64,000 nucleotides of DNA from the NCBI GenBank assembly GCA_022828595.1, contig JAKGHH010000002.1, positions 73,008,383-73,072,382 on the forward strand, read 5' to 3'. This document shows positions 10,487 through 22,106 of the stretch, in pieces (within the stretch, counting starts at the first letter, position 1; each line of letters opens with the position of its first letter). A model generated the notes under the pieces. It saw only the letters and a list, made by a program, of their open reading frames with translations, was not told the origin of the DNA and ran no database searches. This stretch comes from Nelumbo lutea (taxonomy: Eukaryota; Streptophyta; Magnoliopsida; Proteales; Nelumbonaceae). The translations under genes and the position numbers were made by a program.

Positions 10487-11390
10487 TGATGTTGCGCGAT
10501 CTGGGCACTCCTAGCTGGCAGGAACCTGGCTCCTAGCTAGCAGGAACCTGGCTCCTAGCTGTGACGAATGGCACCTAAGACGAAGAGGAACGTGAAGGAT
10601 TCCCGGGGAGCTTGCCCAGTGGGAACACTCTGATGCTTAAGTTAGAACTCTGAGAAGATTCAAGGAAAATGCAGAGAAAGACTAGGAGTGTTGATAGTGC
10701 AAGCTTCAATACCTTTGCTTCGTGAGGATCGGGGTTCTCTTATACTGGAGTTCTGTCAAATCGGGTGTAACCGCCTCTACTGCAACCGTTATTGCCAGGG
10801 CTGAGGTGGCGGGTGCAAGCAGTCGTTGCAGGGTACAGATTCGTTAGGCATACCATACTTTTCAGAGATAGCAGGCACGACGCCGCCTAACGAGGGACGT
10901 GGGCACTGCCTCCGGATCTGGCAAGTACGACTGTCATGCGGATCTTTCCTGCAGGTTTCCGAGCTACTTTGCACTGAACTACCTTGCACCGAGGTGCCGA
11001 GGTGCGCTAAGGTGATTGCACCGAGGGCTGGCCTCAGGCAAGTATGGACAGGAGTATTGACGGTGCTGGCCCAAAGTGTTTCTACCTCGGGGCACTTAGC
11101 CAAAGGTTGGGGTGTTCCCTTCTTAGGAAGGAAGAGATCGAGATTCATTAGGAGGAGCTCAGGTTTCCTCGCATGGAGGGAGCTCGGGGCGCTCCACCCT
11201 TAGGGAGGATTTGGGGGTGAGCTGGGTCTTGCTTCCAGGTGAGTTGCCACTTCCACCAAGTCATTCGGACGGGCTCCGGCGAGCTTGTCACGCCGAGTTG
11301 TGGCCAGACTGTCGCGTTGAGTTGTCACCTATGCCAGGTCATGTCCACGTGTCCCCATGGTACGAGGTCGGGCCAAATCACCCTACATCA
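10487..11390 (-). repeat. 5' LTR of the Tat gypsy element (right copy)
   Basis: The 904-bp partner of the LTR at 176-1015 has the same TGATG/CATCA ends and is followed by the ATACC duplication. It is longer than its partner partly because a 22-bp unit (CTAGCTRGCAGGAACCTGGCTC) is present in extra tandem copies at about 10508-10560. It also has an extra block of about 30 bp near 10795-10825. The two LTRs share many substitutions and indels, so the insertion is not recent. Confidence 0.92.
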
Positions 11391-11554
11391 ATACCAAACA
11401 TGACCAATATATTATATGTATTAGATAAGGGTAAATCTCTTAAATTACCCTTAAGTTTTAACAAACGAACTAAAACTTTCCCTATTGTTTGCAAAATCCC
11501 TTAAAGTACCCCTAGGTTTTCTAACAATTGACATCACCATTAAACATTAACAAA

Positions 11555-11805
11555 AAAAATATTGAAAATGTCTATTTTACCCTTCATTGCTCTTTAAAAT
11601 TTTAGATACATGCCATGCATTTGATAGTGCAATAGTAGAAAAGCTAAACAAAAATCCTCAAAATTCTTAAAATGTTTATTATACCCTTCATTATTCTATA
11701 TATGCCTTGCCTTTGATAATGTGATAGTAGAAAAGCTATACCAAGTTCCTCAAAATTTTTAAAATGTCTATTATGCCCTTCATTATTCTTCAAGTTTTCA
11801 AGAAA
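11555..11805. repeat. Degenerate tandem repeat, about 105-bp unit
   Basis: The block AAAATGTYTATTNTRCCCTTCATT, followed by ATGCC-TTTGATA-TG and ATAGTAGAAAAGCTA, occurs about two and a half times in head-to-tail order. It lies inside the left part of the long-TIR element. It is non-coding. Confidence 0.6.
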
Positions 11806-12662
11806 ACCTTGTACATAATCACCACCCACCTCTCGTCTCTCACCAATCAAATAAGTGAAAGAATAGAAAATAAAGAACCCTTTGTGGTTTTCTTAGTGGT
11901 TTATTCAATAGTTTCTTCATTAACCTTGTATGGCTAATGTCTATAAATGATCCATAAAAAATTACATCCCAAATCACATGTCAATTGATAACTGAGCCTT
12001 CTTTGTAAATGGAATTTTAACCGAAGATTCAACTAAGCAAGCAAATAACCTTGCCTAACTACAGCATTGGTCATTGAAACACTTTGAGCCACTACTTGTT
12101 TCAGGTTTTCATCATTTAGACTTTGGAGACAGAACCAAAAGTGAGAGACTATTTATTCTTTTGATTTTGATAGGGAGAAAGTTGGTCAATGGGATTATGG
12201 TTCCTATTAACCAAGTTACCCATACTTTTTTTTTAAGATTTATGTGGGGGCCCTGGAAAATTAATTTCTTTAGGTATCACTATCTCCTACCTCCTAGGTA
12301 GATAAGTAACTTTTTCACTTGGGAGAGAAATAAAAGAACATGGGTAAATGCATTTACCCGTATAAGTGTTTCTTAAGGAACACATACCTAGGTAAATAAC
12401 TTATTGAAAAGGGGAAGATTAGAATTAAATGCCCATCAATGAGTATTGAGTATTAGAAAAATGTATTTATAATTTAGATCATATCATAGTCATTTGTAAA
12501 TGAACTCTGACCTCCTAAAATAGTACTTCAATTGAAAATAGTGGGAAAAGATTGGTCTTCAGCACATAGTCTTTGATCTTATAACATCTCAAGCATAAAA
12601 ATGCTTAGTTCAATGGATGATAATTTTTGCCATGATTGTGGTAGAGTTATCTTGATCGAACC

Positions 12663-13532
12663 TGATGGTGCGCAATCCGGCCGGTCCTATCTGTCAACGA
12701 TCTTGTCTCTGACTGAAGCAACGGGGAGCCTGAAAGATGAGGGAACTCCGGGGGGAACCCGGTGTGATAACTCCGAAGCTCAAGTTAGTATTCTCTCAAA
12801 GGCAAGATAAAGACCAGATGGCGCAAAGTTCACATACCTTGTTGTTGGGGGTAGGGGGCCTTTTATAATTACTTCGTGCACTCACTCTGAGGCCTATGTT
12901 AGGTCGGGTATGATTACTTCTGTGTTTCTGCCAGTTCGGGTATCATCCTTTCCGCTGGGACATAACTGCCACTGCTCCTTGTTGGAGCCGTCTCTATAAC
13001 TGGAAATGGCAGTGTCAGGTGGCAGTGGCAGATGGCCATTTGAAGTGTGGCCGTCAAGCGTCAGATCCCAAGTCAGTCAGGTGTGCCGCCCCTGGATATG
13101 AACTTCCTTGGTGTCAGTCATGGTATGGTTTGTTCAATTTGGCGTCCTGGAGGCGAAGTGCTGGAGTGGTGAGCGAAGTGAAGTCTTGAGTTTGGAGGTA
13201 TGTCCTGAACTGCCATAGGGCAGGCCAGTTCGGTGAGGTGTGTCCCGAACTGCTATAAGGCAGGCCAATTCGGAGGTGTGTTCCGAACTGCCATAGGGCA
13301 GGCCAGTTCGGGTTTGGCTCGGGGCCTAAGGGAGAGTTCGGGTTCCCAGTAGTGAGTTCGGGCTCCTAGTAGGGAGTTTGGACTGCTAGTAGGGAGTTTG
13401 GACTGCTAGTAGGGAGTTCGGACCGCTGGTTCCTCCATTTGGTGCTCGCGCCTTAGGTGTGTTGTTGTGCCGAATTGTTGCCTTTGCCATGTGTTGCATA
13501 ACTACGAGGTCGGGCCAAATCTTCTTTCATCA
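12663..13532 (-). repeat. Solo gypsy LTR related to the Tat element
   Basis: This sequence begins TGATGGTGCGCAATCCGG and ends GGTCGGGCCAAATCTTCTTTCATCA, resembling both ends of the gypsy LTRs upstream and in the same orientation. No internal region adjoins it. Flanks GAACC (12658-12662) and AAACC (13533-13537) match at 4 of 5 bases, a plausible 5-bp duplication. On the minus strand a TATA-like TTATAAAAGG lies near 12860. Internal minisatellites are present: an approximately 45-bp unit around CCGAACTGCCATAGGGCAGG at 13195-13310 and a 22-bp unit (CTAGTAGGGAGTTTGGACTG) at 13355-13430. LTR-LTR recombination is the usual origin of solo LTRs. Confidence 0.78.
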
Positions 13533-13917
13533 AAACCCAAAACAAAACTCGTGAGCTTTTTCTAACCATCATCTTCCTACATTTTTCAATTATTGTTGAA
13601 TTTCCATGTTTTTGTGCTGGCACCGTTATGAATTGAATGAACTATGAAGAGGGCAAAATTGGGTTTCATAAAAGTTATAACAATAACGTCTAATCACATG
13701 TGAACGGAATATGATAGCATATTAATGATAAGTGCAGAGTTAGTCAATTGTTAGAAAAGTTAGGAATAATTTAAGGAATTTTGTAAATAGTAGGAGTGTA
13801 TAAGTCCATTTCCTAAAACTTAATCATAGTTTAAGAGAATAGTTTAAGGTATTTTGGTTCGCATATTTAATATTTTACATTCTCACTCTATCCTTGTAGA
13901 GAATCTCTAGATTTAAG

Positions 13918-14238
13918 TATGATTGTCAATGGATTGGGTCTGAGTTGGGATAGGGTAGAATTAGCCCCAAATTGATTGGTTTTGGACCCAAATTTAGACC
14001 TAGAATTCAATTGATCGGTTTTGGACCCGATTTTAATAAACCTATTAAAAATATTATATATTTAATATATATAGCTCGGTTCGAAACAGGGTAGAACCGG
14101 TCCCAGTCCAACAATAATGATGACCAATAAACAATAACCAGAACCGACCCTCTCTAAACCCTAGAGCCAGAATCGATACAGTCGGTTCGGTCCTGTCGGG
14201 GTCTCTCGGGTCAGACCCGACCTATTAACAGCCCTTTA
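13918..14238. mobile_element. hAT-like MITE abutting the COG4 5' end
   Basis: Degenerate terminal inverted repeats are visible: the left end TATGATTGTCAATGG continues into TTGGGTCTGA, and the right end, read in reverse, is TAAAGGGCTGTTAATAGG continuing into TCGGGTCTGA. Flanking octamers GATTTAAG (13910-13917) and GATTTGAG (14239-14246) match at 7 of 8. The length of 321 bp and the AT-rich core with GGTTCGGTCC-type runs fit a non-autonomous hAT element. It ends about 150 bp before the COG4 ATG, inside or next to the promoter or 5' leader. Confidence 0.68.
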
Positions 14239-14388
14239 GATTTGAGAACGCGTTTCACGCTCCGAGAGCGCGCTGATCTGATCTCGGAACTAGTTCACAT
14301 CAACGTCCTACAGCACATCCCCATATACACTGCTGGATTCCTGAAACTAAGTGTCTCAAATCTCACAATTCACATTTTCAGAGAAACA

Positions 14389-15990
14389 ATGGCTTCGATG
14401 AACGGAGCAGTATCCATCGCCGAAGAGGATCAAGAAACTGGCGTTGCCTCCGTAAAATTCGGCAGCCGCGAAGCCCTCGAGCAGATCCGCAAGCTCACTG
14501 ATGTTGGCGCCATGACCCGTCTTCTCCATGAATGCATCGCGTATCAGCGAGGCCTGGATGTCGAACTCGAGAAACTACTCACTCAACGCACGGATTTGGA
14601 CAAACAGCTCCTCAATCTTCAGAAATCGGCCGAGGTTCTCGAGATTGTCAAGGCTGATTCCGACTATATGCTCTCCAACGTCCGCTCGACTTGCGACCTC
14701 GCCGACCAGGTGAGCGGAAAGGTTCGAGAGCTCGATCTCGCTCAGTCTCGTGTTCAGAAAACGTTATCACGAATAGACGCCATTGTTGAGAGGGGTAATT
14801 GTATTGAAGGGGTGAAAAGAGCCCTAGAGACTGAAGATTATGAATCGGCTGCCAAGTACGTCCAGACGTTTCTGCAGATCGATGCGAAGTACAGGGATTC
14901 GGGGTCGGATCAAAGGGAGCAGTTGCTGGCGTCGAAGAAACAGCTCGAAGGAATCGTCCGGAAGAGATTATCCGCGGCGATTGATCAAAGGGACCATCCG
15001 ACTATTCTGCGCTTCATCCGGCTCTTCCCCCCGCTCGGCCTTGAAGAAGAGGGATTGCAGTTTTATGTTTCTTATTTGAGAAAGGTGATTGCTATGAGAT
15101 CGAAAATGGAGTTTGAGCATTTGACCGAGATCGTGGATCAGAACTTGGGTGCACAGAATCAGGTTAATTTCGTTGGCTGTTTGACAAACCTATTCAAAGA
15201 CATCGTGTTGGCTGTCGAAGAAAATGATGAGATCTTGCGTAGCCTTTGCGGAGAAGATGCAATTGTCTATGCCATCTGTGAGCTTCAAGAAGAGTGTGAT
15301 TCTAGAGGTTCTCTCATCTTGAAGAAGTATATGGATTACAGGAATTTGGGTAAATTGGCGTCGGATATCAACTCTTATAGCAAGAATTTGCTTTCTGTTG
15401 GATCTGCAGAAGGACCCGATCCGAGGGAGATTGAATTGTATTTGGAAGAGATACTGTCGCTGACGCAGTTGGGCGAGGATTACACTGAATTCATGGTGTC
15501 AAAGATAAGGGGATTGAGTTCTGTTGACCCGGAGTTGGGACCCCGAGCTACAAAAGCATTTAGGAGTGGAAGTTTTAACAAAGTAGTTCAGGAAATTACT
15601 GGGTTTTATGTGATTCTGGAGGAATTCTTCATGATGGAAAACGTGAGGAAGGCTATAAAGATCGATGAGCACGTCCCAGACAGTCTTACTACTTCCATGG
15701 TGGACGATGTGTTTTATGTTTTGCAGAGTTGTTGCAGAAGGGCCATATCAACATCAAATATCAACTCGGTCCTTGCTGTTCTTAGTGGTACCATGAACTT
15801 GTTGGGCAATGAGTACCAAGATGCATTGCAACAGAAAATAAGAGAGCCGAACCTTGGCGCAAGACTGTTCTTGGGTGGTGTTGGGGCTCAGAAGACTGCA
15901 ACGGAGATCACAACGGCTCTAAACAACATGGACGTGAGTGCTGAGTATGTTCTGAAATTGAGACACGAGATTGAGGAGCAATGCGTAGAG
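14389..15990 (+). CDS. COG4: Conserved oligomeric Golgi complex subunit 4, exon 1
   Basis: COG4 is a lobe-A subunit of the COG tethering complex on Golgi membranes, which captures recycling vesicles in intra-Golgi retrograde transport. This exon encodes residues 1-534. The start chosen is the ATG at 14389 (AACAATGG); the frame is open further 5' only from a non-ATG codon. Sequence blocks such as LTDVGAMTRLLHECIAYQR, KADSDYMLSNVRSTCDL and AAIDQRDHPTILRF match plant COG4 from memory. The N-terminal third is helical, coiled-coil rich, and joins the CATCHR-type COG4 domain. The exon ends at GCGTAGAG|GTGAGT in phase 0; reading on would stop at 16033. No frame defects are seen. A hAT-like MITE lies immediately upstream, and the next exon is 23.8 kb away. 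Confidence 0.96.
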
Positions 15991-16035
15991 GTGAGTAACA
16001 AATTTCCTTTATTTATCCATTCATCTGCCAGTTAA

Positions 16036-18640
16036 AGTAGTGGGACATGTTTTCCTTTTCGAATTTCATGAATAACCATAAAAAAAATACAATGGCCTTT
16101 AGTCAGATTATCCAGTTGAGAACTCCAAGGAGCAAAGGGGTTTGAATATTCTTAGATCTAATTCTATAGGAAGGCTAATTGGTTGCTTTTACCTTTCGTT
16201 CCAAATGATGTGGATTCTTGGTGATCTATCAGGCATCCAGTAAGATGCTTCTGGTGCTAGTTAAGCTTAGTCTACCTTCCAAAAGCTATATGGGGTAGCT
16301 CTTGCCCATAATCTTTTTTTTTTTTTTCTTTCTTTCTTTCTTTTTGTTTTTCCTCCTTAACTTCTTCAATGGTATTTACTTGGAAACCTAAACTCAACAG
16401 AAACCTTTAAGAAATGGAGGTAGATGATATTAACCAATCTAAGCGGATCCTTAACAAGGCATTACTTTGTACCTCGTGTGTGACAAATTATTATGACCCT
16501 TTGTCATCTGCTGGGATCTCCTGTCTATTGCCTTAAATGAGTTCAGGCTGTTCAGTATATGCAGTTTATTTCAAAACGGAAGGAAAAGTATACTTCAGGT
16601 AAGAAGGAAAGCCAAAGGTACATGTGCTTAATGTGTAAGAAGGATGTGTTTACCATGAGAAAAGGAAAAAAAAAATCATTAAGGAAGAGCTCCTTAACCT
16701 AAAGCATTATGGTGAAATTCAAACCAATGGTAGTTTATACAGTGGCAGATTGAGACTGGAGCTTGCTTCATTATTGTAGTTGCAGTAACCAGTGGATATG
16801 ACTGATATACCAAAAGAGCTTGTGCTTGATGGTAGGACAGATAATGGGAGCTAGATGGGTGTATGGCCTAGGAGAATGGCTAAATAACTATGAATTGCAG
16901 ATATAAGAGGCTTATTCGAGCCATGTAAGATGTATTATCTTAAAAGCAACTAGAAAAATTCACAAACAACAACAAATAGAAGAAGGCAATTACCTGCACT
17001 ATTTGTTTGAAGAATATTGATCTATTTGATCAAAATCAAAGAAGAACAATCCTTCTACAAAAATTGGTTCTGGAGAAAAAGTGGCCATCTTTGTTTGCCA
17101 TCAAGGTTCAAAGTATCGATAAGCCTGATACTCACAAATGTATGTATTGGGTGTTTCTCTGACGTGCCACTCCTATTTTTAGCTTTTTTTTTTTCAAAAT
17201 TTCACAGGGGGTTGGTCTCAGGCCAACCTACACCCATGAAAAACATTAAACCCCGAAACAACCCTTATTTAGCGTATCAGGGCGCTATTAATATGATACG
17301 ATATGCCCCAATACATTGTGATTTTTTTAACCTTGTTTGCCATATATGGCTATGGTTCATGGTCTATGCTTTCTCCTACATTTGTTGTGTTAAAAAAGCA
17401 ACGTGTGTCATTGTTGTCTATATGTTGGCTAGTAGCGGTCTTTGGTAATCTTCCTTGGGAGTTTTGTTACTGTCAGGGAGAGGTGGCAAAATATTTTTCT
17501 CTTTTCCTTGAGTGATTCCTTAATAAGAAAGCAGGGGCAATTTGGTAACAGCCGAAGTTGCTGAACTAAATTACTTATTGCTTTGTCTTGGATAAATCAA
17601 TTAAATAGTAAAATATTCAATGGTATAGTAGCCTATCCAACTTCAGCGGCAGCATTAAGGAGCCCTTGACTTCCTTAAAATCTTATTCACTAAAAGACGA
17701 AGCAATAAGCTTCTCATGTCAGCCACTTCAGCTGTTAAGCTGTTATAAGAAAAAGACAAAACTAGACACTTCCCACCTTTATCATGACTCTACCATAACT
17801 TACATGTGCCTTAAGAAAAACTCGTGAAATTTCAACCACATATTGCACCCTGGGAAAATCAATTGCTGTGCCCACTTCAAAAAATACATATATACTTCCA
17901 CCATTATCCATTGGCTGCAACTCAGTTAGTACTAAAATGGCTATAAACACATAACACATAGGCCACTAGGTGTAAGGGTACTTTTGTCAGTGTACCTTGT
18001 ATTATGTTTCATCCTAAATACATAAGAGAGTGGGGCACCAACTGCTCTGATTTTTGGCTCTTAAGAAAAATACAAGGGGCTTTTCATGCTCAGGCACAAG
18101 GCACACTAGGCACACACCTTTTCAAAGGGGCCGTGCTTGAGCCTAGGCAAGGCATATACCTTGAAATGCACATCGTCTGTGCAGCCAGGCATGCCTTATT
18201 TTTTAAAGGGGGCTAACCATAAATTTTATTAACAGTCCAAGAAATAAACCCCGGGGGGGGATGTAAAAGTCTTACCCCTAGAAGAAGCTATGCACCGAGG
18301 TTAGCCCTCAAAGCAGCTAGAGGGCATGTCTTTTAAATCACTTGTTGTCATGGTGCTGTACAGTCACTTCATCTCTTTTTTTCACCTTCTTTTGGAATTT
18401 GGTTAAGACAAGACTGAACTACATCGGACTTGACCTATAAATGGTTCTAGGTCCAGTTCAGCAGTCTGCTGATTTCTCTGCCAGCGTTATCAATGTGGTG
18501 AAGGGCTTACTAGTTGTTTTGGCCTCTTTAGTCAATACAGTTACTAGTCACTAGTTGATGAAAAATATATGTTCTAAATTTAAAATATCAATATATTCGC
18601 ATAAATAAGTTAACATAGTTGTGTTAGGCAGTCAAGAAAC
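16036..18640 (+). other. Proximal COG4 intron sequence, no gene seen
   Basis: AT-rich sequence contains a T/CTTT run at about 16315-16345 and a few degenerate repeat-like patches, for example the GGCACAAGGCACACTAGGCAC region at 18090-18180. The short ORFs here (17017-17448 and 17303-17515) have no recognisable domain and no codon constraint that I can see. Confidence 0.6.
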
Positions 18641-18649
18641 GACAAATGT

Positions 18650-18885
18650 CCAGAAAATGAATGTGGCAGAAATGTGAATGCTAAGATGGTTTGGGCACAT
18701 GCATAGAAGACTGCCAACTGCACCAGTTAGAAGAAGTGATTTGTTACACATTGAAGGGGCTAGAAGAGCTCGGGGTAGACCAAAAAGGACATGTGTAGAA
18801 ATAGTAAGAAATGAGTTAAGCACTAATACTTCACAACCTTTGGGATAAGGACATGGATGATGATGATGAGACTGCAACCATGTAA
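18650..18885 (+). pseudogene. 3' remnant of an RTE-like LINE reverse transcriptase
   Basis: From 18678 the + strand reads MLRWFGHMHRRLPTAPVRRS, then a run rich in Arg/Gly (ARRARGRPKRTCVEIVRNEL). This is the well-known C-terminal signature of plant RTE-type LINE reverse transcriptases. An ATGATGATGATGAG microsatellite-like tail follows at about 18855-18870, as many RTE elements have. The rest of the ORF is absent, consistent with 5' truncation. Confidence 0.72.
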
Positions 18886-19394
18886 TAAAAGAATGATATT
18901 TAAATTTAGTTTGCTTTGTTTTCCAAACATAAAATGTTAAGCTGGATAAGCTAGGATAAGGTATTACCATCTTTGTTCTTTGAAGAGTCAACTTTAACCA
19001 TTCTTTGTGCCTTTTGTTTATGGAAACTCTGTACCAACAGGCAACTGATTGAAAGAAAAGTAGAAAACTTAAAAGAACTCCTTTACTACCTTATTTTATT
19101 TTATTTTATTTTATGTCTTTTTTCTATTTTATATATTTATATATTGGTAGCCAGAGTTCTAAATTGATACCACAAAGTCACCTTCTCACATCCCTTTTGT
19201 TTATTTGCATAACTTAATCTCTAAGTAGACTCACTAATATGTTGTGGAAGTCGACGAATTGTAAGTGAGAGATGTGCATTTTATCCCTTCCCACTTGAAA
19301 ACCTTTCACCAAGTTGAGAAGAATTGACTTGTCAAAGAGATTAAGAATTGAGGTCGTTGAGTGGCGTGAGAGGGTGAGAGGGTGAGGAACTAAG

Positions 19395-21873
19395 ATGGGA
19401 GGGAAAATGAAGGGGATGGAGTTCGTGCAGGCAGGTCAGTGGAGGAAATCCTTGAAGATAGAAGCAAAAAATCTCTTGTTCGAAGAGATGAGAATTAAGG
19501 GGAAGGTAAGCTTGAAGGTAAGGGAAGCGAAAAAGGGTACAATACTGCTGGAAGGATTAGAAGTGATCGAGTGGCTAAGAGAGTTCATAGCTGGAGCCTG
19601 TTCAAAAGGTAAGCAGATAAACTGGCAGGATTTTAGTACATTAGAAGGGAGAAGATATGTTGTTGAATGTAAGAGGAATAGAAAGGGGTTCTTCATAGCT
19701 TTGGCTGAATTCTTTGGTAAGGGACAAAGGCAACTGGTGTGTCTACCAGCAGGAAAACAGAACCAAGGTTGGGGGGAAGTTGACTGGTTGCTCAAAGAAT
19801 TCTTAGCTCAAAGAGTAGCAAATGAGAAAAAAGCCTCCATAAGGGAGGAAAAGGTATATCTCAGCAACAGCAGGGTAGAACAAGGGCTGGTGGTCATGGC
19901 AAAAACAAAAGGCTATTGCAGAATGGTGGGAGGTCTAGAGAGAGAGGAGTGGGATAGTAAGCTTGTGATACAAGCCAAGGAAAAGGTTAATGATTGGAGG
20001 AGGGTAGCTGACTTACTGGCAACCAAGTTGAAGCTGAAGAGTGTCTTCATAGTAACCCCCTTCGATAACTGTAAAGCCATCCTAGATCCATTAGAGAATG
20101 ATTTGGAAATATCAGCTATCAATGTTCAGGCTGAGTTCAGATCATTCACAGTCTTCAAATGGAATCCAACATCTAACTCCAAGGATTTTTTTGTCGAAGA
20201 TGGTGTGGTGGTGCGTGTAATAGGTTTGCCATTCCATCTATGGAAACAAGAAATAGCAGAGTCTATAGCTGTGTTGTGTGGAGGAATCTTGAAAGGTGCT
20301 TTCTGGGGAGATCTTTACTCAGTAGCAATCCTGCTAAGTGGTGTGAAGCCAGAAGACATTCATGAAAGGTAGAGGTACGAACAGAGGGGAGCTTTGTCTC
20401 TGTATGGTTAGCTTCCTCCATTGAAGCAGTGCTGTGGAAGGAGGCTCGTATGGTTGGAGGGGAGAAGGAGGAAGAAGAAGCACTATGTGGACTTGTGAGA
20501 GTGGTTAATTCAAATGGGAAGGGATGTTTCACTAAAAAGGGCCAACAAATTCTGGGAAGCCAAAAAGTTGTGGGGCAGTTGGAAGGTCAAACCTGGAGAA
20601 AGAAAGAAAAAATTATGACAAATGGCAGATCATTTGCGCAGGTGGTGTCAGGGGAAACAAACAAAAATTCACTAGTTTCGAAAGGGAGAGGGCTGAACAA
20701 GAAACCTCAGATAGGGAAGGTTGCTGGTTCGACCATTAAATTAGGGGGGCGTGACCTTTTAAGTGGTCACGTGGGACGAAATGAAGGGCCCAATCGAGTG
20801 GATCTTCTTGATGAAGGGCCGGAGAAGGCATCTCAAATAAAGGTTGTAAAGGTGGGCTCCCATAGGCTTCAGCCCAAGGCCCATTACAAGATAGATGGGC
20901 CGAGGGGTACTTTAAGTAAGCACGTGACTGGGAGGAGGGACGAGTTGATAGACGAAATTAAGCGTCTATCTTCTTCTACCCCGAACCCCTCCTCTCGTTC
21001 GAATAGTTCATGCGTAAAAAAATCTCCAGATTCGTAGTCGCGAGGCTCTCTACAATGGGTCCCATCCAACCTGACGAACCGTCTCTCACCAGATAGGCGC
21101 AACCCGAGATATCTCAAGCCTAGTGATGAGAATAGAACATGGATTGAAGACTGGTCAAGTGAACAAAACAGCAATGACGATTCTGATAGAGACGAAATGC
21201 TAAGTCTGGGAAGTCTGTCTCTGAAAAGCAACAATGATTTTTTTGAAACAGAAAGTTTGCATACAGAGCTGTTGTTTCTAGAGGAAGAGACTGAAGGGCA
21301 GGTGGCGAGAAAGCTAGAAATGGTGAAGAAAATGGTTCTAAAGTTGTGAAAAATCCTCCTCCCTTCGTCGAGGGAGCTGACCCTAAGTCTAATGAACTAC
21401 AGGATGTTGGTGGAGAGGGACAAGAATCGGCTGTGAGGATGGATGCAGGTATTCCAGTGTCGGAAACACAGAGAAAGGTCTTCCAAGTGGGTAGGTCGTC
21501 AAGAAGTGATTCGTTCACCATGTCTACTTCACAACCTTGTCCAAAAATGGGAAAGGCTTTAAGACCAGTTGCCGCCTGTCAGCAAGTCATTTCTAGTGAT
21601 TCTAGTCCTACCCTCGTTCTATTAGGTATGGGTGTCAATTTTGTTTTAGGTACTGACTTGTTTGCTCTGCCTGTAACAGATATCCCAACTTCCCATCTTG
21701 GAGGTTCTGATGCAAGAAAGAGGGTGATAATGGAAGGAGGAGAGAGGGTGTTGGAAGGAAGTAGTAAGGGGGAGGCGGACAGAATTTGGGAGTTGATCTA
21801 TACAATGATGGAGGAACAAAATAAAAAGGAAGGACTCGAAGAAAGATGCTGTAGCCAAAATAAGTGTGAGTAG
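19395..21873 (+). pseudogene. LINE ORF1 (DUF4283-type RNA-binding protein)
   Basis: An open frame of 325 codons starts at 19395 (MGGKMKGMEFVQAGQWRKS) and contains the block GLPFHLWKQEIAESIAVLCG, typical of the DUF4283 domain of plant L1 ORF1 proteins. A +1 change near 20366-20370 shifts the frame into 20370-21037, and the message then continues, shifted again, at 21346-21873 as a low-complexity hydrophilic tail. ORF1 proteins bind LINE RNA to form the transposition particle. No CCHC finger is evident. Broken by at least two frameshifts. Confidence 0.72.
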
Positions 21874-22106
21874 GGTAAAATTCTTCCTCAAACATTGGCT
21901 GGAAAGGATGGAGAAAAGAAAGAGGATGATTGCTGTATTAGGAAGGGGGGGGGGGAAGGAACAAATAAGAAAAAAAGATCTGAAGTGGAAGGGCTAATTT
22001 CAGACATTGAGGGGGATTTAGAATTCAGTGGTAGAGGGGATAGGAGGAAGGGCCTAAAATAAGGAGAATATGGCCTCTTATTGGGTTCTTTTGCTACTTT
22101 GTCTCA

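Larger units (their letters stand above)
176..11390 (-). mobile_element. Full-length Tat-lineage Ty3/gypsy LTR retrotransposon (decayed)
   Basis: The element is bounded by two LTRs that begin TGATG and end CATCA, and it is flanked by the identical 5-bp duplication ATACC (171-175 and 11391-11395), which fixes both ends. In its own sense (minus strand) the order is LTR, PBS, gag, protease, RT with RNase H, a second RNase H, integrase, an antisense extra gene, PPT, LTR. The RT-RNaseH-integrase order defines Ty3/gypsy. The second RNase H and an extra antisense ORF before the 3' LTR are known features of the plant Tat/Retand lineage. Every coding domain has stops or frameshifts, so it is not autonomous. 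A 576-bp MITE is nested inside at 3660-4235. Confidence 0.93.
11425..13860. mobile_element. Candidate long-TIR (MULE-like) non-autonomous DNA element, interrupted by a solo LTR
   Basis: About 170 bp at the left end (about 11425-11590) is an imperfect inverted repeat of about 13650-13860. Both arms share TTCTAACAATTGAC exactly, plus the blocks CTCTTAAA, TTAAGTTTTA, GCAAAATYCCTTAAA and a CCCAATTTTGCCC/TCTATTTTACCC segment. TIRs of this length are typical of Mutator-like elements. The ends and target duplication are not resolved. Removing the solo LTR at 12663-13532 leaves about 1.6 kb. No transposase frame is visible. The arms could also be two oppositely oriented copies of a shorter repeat. 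Confidence 0.5.

Noticed and set aside
14242..14388. Extension of the COG4 reading frame 49 codons upstream of the ATG at 14389
   Set aside because: It would start at a TTG, reaches into the target duplication of the MITE and is not conserved in plant COG4 as I recall it. The ATG at 14389 in AACAATGG context is preferred.
15991..16035. COG4 ending at the stop at 16033-16035 as a single-exon gene
   Set aside because: It lacks the conserved C-terminal third, which is present in phase at 39808-40437 behind a good acceptor. Retained only as a possible alternative product.
17017..17515. 143-codon ORF in the COG4 intron
   Set aside because: Hydrophobic, low-complexity translation of AT-rich intron with no domain and no neighbouring structure.
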